Source: Hymenoscyphus infarciens
Taxonomy: Eukaryota; Ascomycota; Leotiomycetes; Helotiales; Helotiaceae
DNA length: 64,000 nucleotides
Direction of reading: 5' to 3'
Assembly: GCA_001414345.1 (NCBI GenBank)
Contig: LLCB01000010.1
Span: forward strand, 310,001-374,000
Part shown: piece after piece, positions 54,460 to 64,000 of the stretch
Layout of the letters: each line of letters starts with the position of its first letter
Position numbering within the stretch: position 1 is the first letter of the stretch
The notes under the pieces: generated by a model
Told to the model about the DNA's origin: nothing
Seen by the model: only the letters and a program-made list of their open reading frames with translations
The model's database searches: none
Position numbers and translations under genes: made by a program

Positions 54460-55852
54460 GAGAACGATGGAGGATTGGAATGGGATGCGACGGGGCGAGA
54501 ATGTAGATGTGATTTGCCATTGGTTCGTTGGTATTTGGATGGAGTTGAGAAACGTTTCCTACACCAAGACCAGGGAACTGAGTACTGTGGTGAGCGTGGA
54601 ATTGTCCTGTTCAATTGGGTGTGTAGTCCAAATCCTTTTCCCAGATAGGAAAAAGGACACCCAGAAAAGTATGAATGAACAGTTTTCCCAAGTATCCACT
54701 GATAGGACAAGATAAGAGGTACTCTAGAGGCCTGGGATAACTCTAAGACTGACTTTTCATTCTTCGAGCCCACCTCGCACAGTACCCTTATTGTATTTCG
54801 TGATTAGGTCGAGTAAACATTGGGTGATCTTCTGGTATAATGTTATTGCAGACCAGCCACAATAGCTTTGAATTAGCAAATATAACCGAAAAATTGGAAT
54901 ATTGATCACCTATCTCCTTAGATGGCCGTTTGTCTTCTCCTACAAGCGAAAGGCAAGGAAGAAAGCAAAGCCTGTAATGGCGTTGTACTAGTAGCTATTT
55001 CAAGAAGCGGATGCAGAAACAATGGTGCTTTCAACTGCCGGCTTTAACAAAACCCTCTAATTCCTATGGCCATGCTTTGTACAGTATTCGAAACATGCGA
55101 GATGGTCCAGATCCAAGGGTTATTCACATGCCAGCACACTCAACAGGAAGCAACTCAAATAATGTACTCCACTACGGTCCGCTCCACAAGTAAAAAAAAC
55201 TTTAAAGAATTATTTCAGAACCTCCGCCGGAGCTATCAAGCCATCATTGAATCGTCCCTCGTAAATCGTGAAAAATTATCACGATGTCATCGGAGTTTAG
55301 AGTGCACTATTGTATCCACAACCTCGGCATCGCCCGGCTAGATCCCGGCATGAGGGGTTCGTCCTTTCTGATGGTGCTCCGCCGATAAGGAGAAAGAATA
55401 AATTGAAGGCATCGCCACATTACATCAATCTTCCTCTGAAAAGAGACCTCCCTCTAATCAAGTCCTTTAAAATTCCTCGGATAACTTGTCGAGTCTCGGG
55501 TATGCAACAAAGACATTGCCGGAAGAAGTAAGTTTTGCACCATGATCTCATGACTTGCAGCGTGGGAAAAAAAAAAGTCCACAGCTCCATAATAAAGGTT
55601 ACCAACACAAGTGGGACAGGTCCATAGTTCCATTCTTTCGATTGAGCTAGTGCAGCAGGTCGGAGACAACAAGGATTCCATCAGAATAGAACTAGTTGTC
55701 ACCGATTGCGTAGCCAGAAGTGGAGGCAAAGGAAGAAAAATATGTCAAGATCTATAAAGGAACCGGCTTCGGCCGCAACTGAACGTATCTTTGCACTTGC
55801 AAGCCAATTGAAAACTTCGGTCAATTCAGTAAACAACTCAAACAAAACGACA
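54460..55852. other. intergenic
   Basis: About 1.4 kb; no gene supported. An upstream ATG at 55742 is in frame with the dehydrogenase and could extend it by 37 residues, but this stretch is not conserved-looking. Confidence 0.45.
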
Positions 55853-57048
55853 ATGTCTGTCCCATATAAATTCCAAGGATGGGTGGGCTTAGATAAGACC
55901 TGTATCGAGGGAAAGATGGTCTGGCAAGAGTATGAGCCAAAGACCTGGACTGAGAACGATGTCGATATCAAGATCACACACTGTGGTATCTGTGGATCCG
56001 ATCTCCACACCTTGAGATCAGGATGGGTAGGCCAAACCCAAGAATATGCAAAGAAAGCATTAACAAAATTTTAGGGACAATCGTTGTATCCTTGCTGCGT
56101 AGGCCATGAAATTACTGGCACAGCCGTCAAAGTTGGAAGCAATGTGAAGCACCTGAAGGTCGGCGATCGAGTTGGTGTTGGGGCGCAATCTGGCTCTTGT
56201 GGAGAGTGTGAGCAGTGCAAGGCAGGTCAGGAGCAATACTGCAAAGACAATGTTGGAACATACAACAGCAAATACTCAGACGGATCGAAATCATATGGTG
56301 GATATGCCGATTATTGTCGAGCTCCTGCTCATTTCGCGGTAAAAATCCCGGATGGAATAAGTTTGGCTGAGGCTGCCCCTATGCTGTGTGGTGGTATCAC
56401 GGTCTACAACCCTCTGGTCCATAACGGAGCAGGACCTGGAAAGAAAGTCGGCATCGTTGGACTTGGAGGTCTCGGTCATTTTGGTGTCCTCTTCGCAAAG
56501 GCTCTTGGTTGCGATGAAGTTGTTGCCATCTCCCGATCCGACTCGAAAAAGGAAGACGCCATGAAGATGGGAGCCACGAAGCTCATCGCTACCGGAGATA
56601 AGGATTGGGCCAAGGACAACGCAAGAAGTCTTGATCTCATCGTGTCGACGGTTTCTAGCCCGGACATGCCCCTCGATAAATATTTCCAGTTGTTGAAGGT
56701 TAACGGACAGTTCATCCAGGTAAGCGAGCAAGAGTCTGGCGCTCAGGAGATTTTGAACGCACGCTAACCAAGTCATAGGTTGGAGCACCCGAAGACAAGT
56801 TCCAAGGTTTCAGCGCTTTCGCATTGATCGGAAAGGGAATCAAGTTTGGAGGAAGTATGATTGGGTCGCCTGCCGATATCTCCAACATGTTGAACTTTGC
56901 TGCAGAGAAGAACATCCATCCCTTCATCCAAGAGAGGCCGATGTCTGAAGCAAACCAATCTGTTGTTGATATGGAAAAGGGGCATGCAAGATATCGCTAT
57001 GTTCTGGTCAACGAGAAACACGTAAAGGAGCTAGAATCATCTCAATAA
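55853..57048 (+). CDS. zinc-dependent NADP alcohol dehydrogenase (ADH6/7, cinnamyl-type)
   Basis: Three exons (55853-56026, 56075-56719, 56779-57048) give 362 residues. The catalytic zinc site reads THCGICGSDLHTLRSGW, joined by splicing to GQSLYPCCVGHEITG with the GHE signature. The structural zinc loop has four cysteines: GSCGECEQCKAGQEQYC. The Rossmann motif GIVGLGGLGHFGV binds the cofactor, and the nearby SRSDSKKEDA suggests NADP preference, as in yeast ADH6/7 (not proven here). Intron 1 (48 nt, GTAGGC to TTTTAG) lies between the zinc motif and the GHE block, so it must be removed. Length and motif order match cinnamyl/aliphatic alcohol dehydrogenases that reduce aldehydes such as furfural or cinnamaldehyde. 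Start chosen at MSVPYKFQGW. Confidence 0.92.
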
Positions 57049-57690
57049 GTTTGGGGTAACGATTGAAAAGAAATAATAGATTCAAAATATTCTGAAGATT
57101 GCATGTTGCTGGTGAAAATAATAGGAATAATTCTTTGTTGAAACACGGGCTTTGGTAGACCGGAACTGGTGAGGTTGCTAGACAATACAATTTGCGCTCC
57201 CTCTTGTGGACGAACAATTGTAGGAATATTCGTCAACGAGACTTTATATAACAAAAAAAGAGGCAGACTACCAGAATAGAAACATCTGCGATGACTGTTT
57301 GGAAGCTGACCGAGTTTAAAAAGTGAAGGACAGAAAAATATGGCGCTAGTCCAGTATGGGGTTAGCGCAGATTCACGGCTGTCCGCCTGGATTCTTCAAA
57401 GAAAGACAAGCGCGTTGATTAACCTGGAACCACAACCGGTCGCGCCCCAATCGCAAAGACCACTACACTACACTACACTACACTACACTCCCGGTGCCAT
57501 CGGCCGACATCAAACCTTTGTACAATATTCATGCTCTATTTGCACATCTGAAGTCTCCCTCCCTGGGCAACTTCTTCGGCGCCACTCAATCCTGAAGGCG
57601 AGCCGACCTGTTAACTCCTCAACTTTGCGCCAAATCAACCGGTCACCCACCTCACAATAACGATCCACCCCTCAAGCATCCTACTTCAAC
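57049..57690. other. intergenic, promoter of RPB2
   Basis: About 640 bp; contains the CACTA tandem repeat and a pyrimidine-rich leader before 57691. Confidence 0.5.
57461..57490. repeat. tandem repeat CACTA x6
   Basis: Five exact CACTA units plus a sixth ending C, 200 bp upstream of the RPB2 start codon. It is a simple repeat; there is no sign of a CACTA transposon. Confidence 0.85.
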
Positions 57691-60600
57691 ATGGCGGAAT
57701 ACGAAGAAGGCTACGAATATGACGATTTCGAGGAGGAGGATGCGGGGATCACGGCCGAGGACTGCTGGTCGGTCATTTCATCCTTCTTCGAGTCCAAAGG
57801 CCTGGTCTCTCAGCAGTTGAATTCTTTCAACGAATTCGTCCAAACTACAATGCAGGAGCTTGTAGAGGAGAATTCGCAACTCACCCTCGACCAGAATAAC
57901 CCGCCCTCCGACGACCATAATCCCATCGCCCTCCGTCGTTATGAAATCAAATTTGGTACGGTTCTGCTGTCGCGACCGGCGATGACGGAAGGTGATGGAA
58001 GCACTTCAGTCATGTTGCCACAAGAAGCTCGACTTCGTAATTTGACTTACTCGAGTCCTCTCTACCTCGAAATGACAAAGAAGGTTTCAGTCGCGGTGGA
58101 ACGAACGATTCCCGTCAACGAGATGGACGAGGAACAAGCTGATGAGTTCGAGAGAACTGGCGAGCAGCCTACAAAGCTCATATGGGAGGACGAGGAATCA
58201 GGCCGAGACATTTCAGAAAAGACGGAGACCCCCGCAGATCGAGTCTTTATTGGGAAGCTCCCCATCATGCTCAAGTCACAATACTGTATTCTCACCACAC
58301 TCGACGAAGATGAGTTGTACGGTTGGAACGAATGCCCATACGACCAGGGTGGTTACTTCGTCATTAATGGAAGTGAGAAGGTTCTGATTGCACAAGAACG
58401 AAGTGCTGCCAATATTGTGCAGGTCTTTAAGAAGGCGCCTCCGAGTCCGACACCTTATATTGCAGAAATCCGAAGTGCTCTCGAAAAGGGATCTCGACTG
58501 ATTTCTTCAATGACTATCAAGCTCTTTGCCAAGGGTGATGGACAGAGAGGTGGCTTCGGCCAGACCATCAAGTCAACACTTCCATACGTCAAGGCTGACA
58601 TTCCTATCGCTGTTGTATTTCGAGCACTTGGTGTTGTTTCTGACGAGGACATTTTAAATCACATCTGTTATGATCGTGGCGATACTCAGATGTTGGAAAT
58701 GCTCAAGCCTTGTATAGAGGAAGCATTCGTTATTCAGGATCGAGAAGTTGCCTTGGATTTCATCGGAAAGCGTGGTAATAGCACTACGTTAACTCGAGAG
58801 AAGCGTGTGAAACATGCCCGCGATATCATGCAAAAAGAGTTGCTGCCCCATATTTCACAAAAGGAAGGTAGCGAGACTCGAAAAGCATTTTTCTTGGGCT
58901 ACATGGTCCACAAGATGTTGCAGTGTTCCCTGGGACGACGAGAGACCGATGACAGAGATCACTTTGGTAAGAAGCGCCTGGATCTTGCGGGACCACTACT
59001 TGCAAAGCTCTTCCGAAACTTGTTCAAGCGACTCACGGGCGATGTTTACAAATACCTCCAACGTTGCGTCGAGAATAACCGAGAGTTTAACCTTACTCTT
59101 GGAGTAAAATCCACCACAATTACCAACGGTCTTAAATATTCTCTGGCTACTGGAAACTGGGGAGACCAGAAGAAGGCTGCACAGTCCACGGCTGGTGTTT
59201 CCCAGGTTCTAAATCGCTACACATTCTCTTCGACCCTCTCTCATTTACGACGTACAAATACCCCAATTGGTCGTGATGGAAAAATCGCCAAACCTCGCCA
59301 ACTGCACAACACCCATTGGGGCTTGGTATGTCCTGCCGAAACCCCTGAAGGACAAGCATGTGGCTTGGTCAAGAACTTGGCCCTCATGTGCTATATTACA
59401 GTTGGTTCTCCCAGCGACCCTATTGTGGAGTTCATGATTCAAAGAAACATGGAGGTTCTGGAAGAATATGAGCCCTTGCGGTCGCCAAACGCTACGAAGG
59501 TTTTTGTCAACGGTGTCTGGGTTGGTTGTTCACGAGACCCAGCGCATCTCGTAAGCACGGTGCAACGTTTGCGACGATCTGGTTTGGTTTCCCACGAAGT
59601 CTCATTGATTCGAGATATTAGAGACCGAGAATTCTCTATTTTCACGGACGCTGGCAGAGTTTGCAGACCACTTTTCATTATCGACAATAATCTTGATAGC
59701 CCCAATAAAGGCAATTTGGTCTTAACCAAGGACGATGTTCGTCAATTGGAAGAGAGTCAGATGATGCCAGCAAATATGACCCCTGAACAAAAGGTAGAAG
59801 CAGGCTACTTTGGCTTCCAACAACTCATCGAAAAAGGTGTGGTCGAATATTTGGATGCAGAGGAAGAAGAGACAGTTATGATCGTCATGACCCCTGAGGA
59901 TTTGGACATCTCACGTCAACTTCAAGCTGGATATCAAATACGCCCGGACGAAAGTGGTGATCTCAATAAGCGTGTCAAGGCTCCCATGAATCCCACCGCA
60001 CATACTTGGACACATTGCGAGATTCATCCTAGTATGATTTTGGGAATTTGCGCAAGCATTATTCCTTTCCCAGATCACAACCAGGTAAGAGTGGATTTTT
60101 GTTCATCCACAGTGAGTACATTTATTGACATGCCTAGTCTCCCCGTAACACCTATCAATCCGCTATGGGTAAGCAAGCTATGGGTGTCTTCCTCACGAAC
60201 TTTGACCAACGTATGGATACCATGGCAAACATCCTCTACTATCCTCAGAAGCCTCTTGCCACAACTCGCTCGATGGAGTTCCTTAAGTTCCGTGAACTCC
60301 CTGCTGGTCAAAATGCCATCGTAGCTATCGCATGTTACTCTGGATACAACCAAGAAGATTCCGTCATCATGAACCAAAGTAGTATCGATCGAGGTCTCTT
60401 CCGAAGTCTGTTTTACCGTGCATACACGGATCAGGAAAAGCGAGTCGGGATGAATGTTGTAGAGCAGTTTGAGAAGCCTTTCCGTTCGGATACTCTGAAA
60501 CTGAAGCAAGGTACATATGAAAAGCTTGACGATGATGGAATTGTTGCTCCGGGTGTTCGTGTGTCTGGAGAAGACATCATTATCGGAAAGACCGCTCCTA

Positions 60601-61581
60601 TGCCTGAAGCCTCTGAAGAGCTTGGACAACGCACCAAGGCCCATACAAAACGTGATGCCTCGACGCCATTGAGAAGTACTGAGAATGGTATTGTCGATCA
60701 GGTTCTCATTACCACTAATGCTGAGGGTCTACGTTTCGTCAAAGTTCGTATGCGCACGACAAAGATTCCTCAGATTGGTGACAAGTTCGCTTCTCGTCAC
60801 GGACAGAAGGGTACTATTGGTATTACGTATAGGATGGAGGACATGCCCTTCACTTGCCAAGGCATTGTACCAGATCTTATCATCAATCCCCACGCCATTC
60901 CGTCTCGTATGACAATTGCTCATTTGATCGAGTGTCAATTGAGTAAGGTAGGAACTCTTCGAGGATTGGAGGGAGATGCCACCCCCTTCACCGAGGTCAC
61001 TGTTGATTCAGTTTCAAAACTCTTGCGTGATCACGGATACCAGTCTCGAGGTTTCGAGATCATGTATCATGGACATACAGGGAGAAAGATGATGGCCCAA
61101 GTCTTCCTTGGACCAACATACTATCAACGTCTGCGTCACATGGTCGACGACAAGATCCATGCCAGAGCGAGAGGACCAGTCCAGATTTTGACCAGGCAAC
61201 CAGTGGAGGGTCGTGCCAGAGATGGTGGTCTGCGTTTCGGAGAGATGGAACGTGACTGCATGATTTCTCATGGAGCGGCAGCTTTCTTGAAGGAGAGATT
61301 ATTCGAAGTGTCAGATGCTTTCCGAGTCCACGTTTGCGACATTTGCGGACTCATGACACCCATTGCGTAAGTCCTTCCTGATAAGAGTGAAAATCAACAT
61401 TTGCTTACATAGTTATAGGAAACTCCAATCACAAGCTTTCGAATGTCGACCTTGCAAGAACAAGACCAGAATTTCTCAAGTACATATTCCATATGCGGCG
61501 AAGCTTCTCTTCCAAGAGCTTGCGTCCATGAACATCGCATCCAGAATGTTCACTGAAAGATCCGGTATTTCGGTTCGTTAA
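57691..61581 (+). CDS. RPB2: RNA polymerase II second-largest subunit RPB2
   Basis: Three exons (57691-60084, 60138-61366, 61419-61581) give 1,261 residues, typical for fungi. The acidic N-terminus ([20 protein letters not shown]) leads into protrusion and lobe blocks. Then come [60 protein letters not shown], the active-site region [18 protein letters not shown] (Asp872), the hybrid-binding and wall segments ([15 protein letters not shown]), and the C-terminal zinc site (Cys1198, 1201, 1217, 1220: CDIC and CRPC). Introns are 53 and 52 nt and split the zinc site region and the [20 protein letters not shown] block. The gene is widely used in fungal phylogeny, so it is the best marker here for identifying the organism. 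Confidence 0.98.
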
Positions 61582-62097
61582 AGAGGGGTTGTAAGAAAGG
61601 GGGCAACATGGTGGGAGGACTTCGATTTGCATACTTGGCGTTTGGGGAAGGGAAGTGAAATTTGTTGAGCGAAAACCAAAATTGGGTGCATTCTACATCT
61701 TTTTCGCGCTTGGTCAAAAGTAAAAACGACCAGCATATTTTATTTTAGCACGAGATGCCAGTGCTTGTACCATTTACACATGTTTGGGGGATAGAGATCG
61801 AAATTGGGGAGTAGTCGGTCACCAAAATAGCCTTGAGAACGATGATAATGCGAATGATGTGTATGCCTTTCTTTTGCCACTGTGAGGTTGAATTTTTGCC
61901 TCTCAGACTCTCAGAGTTGAATGATGCCCTTTTTTTGTCCAATGCGATGCTTGATCCCAAATTCCAATCCCGCTCTATTTCCCGATGGTTCCTGGTATTG
62001 GTACAGTATTGTACTCGTAGTGATTTTTACACCCATATACTCCTACAGCTCTACCCGCATATCGTGTCTAAACTTCATAACTTTGATCGAGAGAGTG
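61582..62097. other. convergent intergenic region
   Basis: About 515 bp between the stops of RPB2 and PET117; AT-rich, no gene supported; presumably 3' untranslated regions. Confidence 0.5.
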
Positions 62098-62403
62098 TCA
62101 TCGCGGCTCGGCAGGTCCTCCATCGTGTACGGTTTGTAGTTTCTTGTATTCTTCCTCCATGGCTTTCTGCATCTCGAAATCGAGCTGGCGTTCGCGCTTT
62201 GCTTGTTGGTTTTGCATGTCGCGGACTACGCCCGCGTGCATTGCCTGGGAGAGAATTAGCTTATGATGTGAATGGGAAGGGGCAAGTCGGGGAAGGGAGG
62301 GACGAACGGATTTCTCGGCCTTCTGGGAGTAGTGCACGAAGAAGACTGTGCTGATTGCGAAGAGGGAGGTTCCCGACAATGTGAGTTTTGCTGCGCGAGA
62401 CAT
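62098..62403 (-). CDS. PET117: cytochrome c oxidase assembly factor PET117
   Basis: Two exons (62403-62308 and 62244-62098) give 80 residues. MSRAAKLTLSGTSLFAISTV runs into FFVHYSQKAEKS, a single membrane helix, then AMHAGVVRDMQNQQAKRERQ and LDFEMQKAMEEEYKKL. This matches Pet117, a small mitochondrial inner-membrane protein that links heme a synthase (Cox15) assembly to cytochrome oxidase. The intron (63 nt; donor GTTCGT, acceptor CTCCCAG) is in frame, so an unspliced reading would add 21 residues that break the conserved KAEK-AMHAG junction. The donor is weak but the family sequence supports it. The start is divergent from V-ATPase subunit G, 313 bp apart. Confidence 0.9.
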   Translation of the reverse strand: MSRAAKLTLSGTSLFAISTVFFVHYSQKAEKSVRPSLPRLAPSHSHHKLILSQAMHAGVVRDMQNQQAKRERQLDFEMQKAMEEEYKKLQTVHDGGPAEPR

Positions 62404-62716
62404 TTTGTATGTGAGTGAGGGGAGAATTAGTTGAAGAGCAGGTGTGAGGATTATGGCATGGTGTTGAGATATTTTGGAGGGGTGATGAATTCGGTTGAGC
62501 TGGTTGGGCGAAGCTTCGTGAGCTGGGATCGGATGAGCTTTGTTCCACCAGCTGTGTCTCTCCCGTCCAGCTCCAAGCATCGTCCACTTGCTCCCTCCAA
62601 CAATCACATCTCGACGCTCACGATTGATCTCGAACGAACCATTCTACCTTGTGCTATTTCTCTCTTGAAGGCGCGGACTTGAGATAAAGGGCATCGTGAA
62701 ATTAGACCTTGTCAAG

Positions 62717-63546
62717 ATGGTATGTGCTTGCCTGGCTGGAGGTGGGATGCAGAGGGCACCTTGCTAATGTTTTTGGTAAATAGTCGGCACAGAACTCGGC
62801 GGGTATTCAGACGCTGCTTGATGTATGTTTCTTCCTCTTACGACGACCGGCTTGGGGGGCGATGCGCGTGGGGTCCAAGACGTGCTGGGATGGGGAGGGG
62901 TTGCGGATGATAGTCAAGAGTTGAGGGCCTGTGGCTGACATGTTGTTATTATAGGCTGAGAGGGATGCTCAGAAGATTGTCCAGACTGGTATGTTTATGT
63001 CCTCTTTCTGGATTCAATTGGATATCGTGCTAATTTCTGTTTGTGGTGTAGCTAGAGAATGTAAGACCCTCCTCCAAATCCAATGCGATCTCGATATCGA
63101 TACGAATATGCTGGTCAAGAGCAAGGAGGGAAACCCATACTGATGAATCCTCGAATACAGACCGCACAAAGCGAGTAAAGGAAGCCCGGGACGAAGCAAA
63201 AAAGGAAATCGACTCGTACAAGAAATCCAAGGATGATGAGTTCAAGAGCTTTGAATCTGAGGTACTTCCCACTTTTCTCCTTCCTCCAAACAACCTATTC
63301 CCCTTCTCCATACCAACTAACACATCAACACGTTGTGTTTATGGAGTCAAATGTTAATTGGGGAATTAATAGCACACAAGCGGAAACAAGAAAGCCGAAG
63401 AGGAAGCCGGAAAAGACGCCGAGAGCAAGATAAAAGAGATCCACGCGGCCGGCAAAAAGGGACAAGATCAGGTAGTCAAGGATTTGTTGAAGGCGGTTTT
63501 TGATATCAAGCCTGTGGTTCCTGATCGTATTGAGGTTCCTAAATAA
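62717..63546 (+). CDS. VMA10: V-type ATPase subunit G
   Basis: Six coding exons give 119 residues: 62717-62719 (ATG alone), 62784-62822, 62955-62988, 63052-63060 (9 nt), 63161-63261 and 63373-63546. The protein reads MSAQNSAGIQTLLDAERDAQ, KIVQTAREYRTKRVKEARDE, AKKEIDSYKKSKDDEFKSFE, then an alanine/glutamate/lysine helix, ending PVVPDRIEVPK. This is the known G subunit of the V-ATPase peripheral stalk, a long helix paired with subunit E. Every intron has GT-AG borders. The 9-nt exon supplies CTAGAGAAT, which completes the Ala-Arg-Glu codons and the first base of Tyr; without it the conserved AREYR would be lost. The stalk acidifies vacuoles and endosomes. Confidence 0.93.
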
Positions 63547-64000
63547 GCTGTTTCGACGTGCTTCTGGGATGGCGTGGGGTTGAGAGGAAATCAAGGGAAG
63601 GGAGTATTCCAGCAGGGAAACGATGAAGACCCCTGTGGGTGAGAATCTTGGTGAGACATGGGGAGAGCATGAATGAGTGGTTGGACCGGAAGACTGGCTT
63701 GTGTATAGAATAGGTTGCCATGCTATGAGATATCCCTTGTCTTTCTCTTTCTCTTTTTGTGTGTTTCCTTGTTAGTTCATGTTTGGTGTGTCTTTCTCTG
63801 GTCCCTGATATTTTGTTTTGCCCAAGTGAGGTTATTCAATCGGAGTTTTGGCCAGAATATGGTTACACTTTGTAAGCTGGGTCATGAAAACCGGGCAAAT
63901 CTTCTTTCCCTAAAAAGATGGTTGTGATTTGAGGGTGGAAGACTAAGTTTGCCAGCCCTCTCTGGGTTGGTGAAGGAGTTCGAGAAGATGCTTGGAGATG
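63547..64000. other. right edge, nothing supported
   Basis: 454 bp after VMA10; T-rich in the middle. No gene is supported before the window ends. Confidence 0.5.

Noticed and set aside
55742..55852. N-terminal extension of the alcohol dehydrogenase from the ATG at 55742
   Set aside because: In frame, but the extra residues are serine/asparagine-rich and the family normally begins at MSVPYKFQGW.
57461..57490. CACTA repeats as a CACTA transposon end
   Set aside because: Only a simple pentanucleotide repeat; no inverted partner and no transposase.
1..64000. tRNA, 5S rRNA or CRISPR signals
   Set aside because: I looked for GGTTCGA-type B boxes, 5S-like promoters and spaced direct repeats by eye and found none convincing; a covariance-model scan would be needed to be sure.

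Overview
This 64 kb window is nuclear DNA of a filamentous ascomycete. The evidence is many short introns (about 45-130 nt) with GT-AG borders and CTAAC/CTGAC-type branch sites, fungal-type housekeeping proteins, no operons, and roughly balanced base composition. The RPB2, STE24 and Med1 sequences look most like Leotiomycetes (Helotiales); that placement is a judgement from memory, not a search.

Left part (1-9 kb): gene-poor. It holds two unrecognised small genes, two possibly related 'WWCC' genes (5083-5619 and 7294-7857, the second interrupted), a decayed fragment and several simple repeats. 9-23 kb is denser: a hemerythrin-like protein, a small secreted cysteine protein, mitochondrial ribosomal protein bL34m, a probable RNA polymerase I subunit (RPA14/Ker1), the CAAX protease STE24 with a MITE in its upstream region, a large unrecognised coiled-coil protein, a probable Mtr2 mRNA-export factor with a GC-AG intron, and mitochondrial methionyl-tRNA synthetase.

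24-43 kb: a roughly 1,040-aa unrecognised low-complexity protein, a small membrane protein with a 13-nt exon, ribosomal protein eL38, an empty stretch of about 2.9 kb, a probable Mim2, eIF2 beta, an AIM24-family protein, a 673-aa disordered protein and Mediator subunit Med1.

43-55 kb is an accessory, decaying segment: a run of broken reading frames (42962-44411), the MARVEL protein NCE102, a second short inverted-repeat element with a target-site duplication, a LaeA-type methyltransferase pseudogene with several disruptions, and a tandem pair of RING-type proteins with a shared unusual architecture, separated by an AT-rich inverted repeat.

55-64 kb returns to core genes: a zinc alcohol dehydrogenase, RPB2, the cytochrome oxidase assembly factor PET117, and V-ATPase subunit G, whose first coding exon is only the ATG and which has a 9-nt internal exon. 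The genes are not one pathway; several serve mitochondria (bL34m, MSM1, Mim2, AIM24, PET117) or transcription/translation (RPA14, Med1, RPB2, eIF2 beta, eL38). The most interesting parts are the RING pair, the two MITE-like elements, the methyltransferase pseudogene and the micro-exons. No tRNA, rRNA or CRISPR signal was seen.
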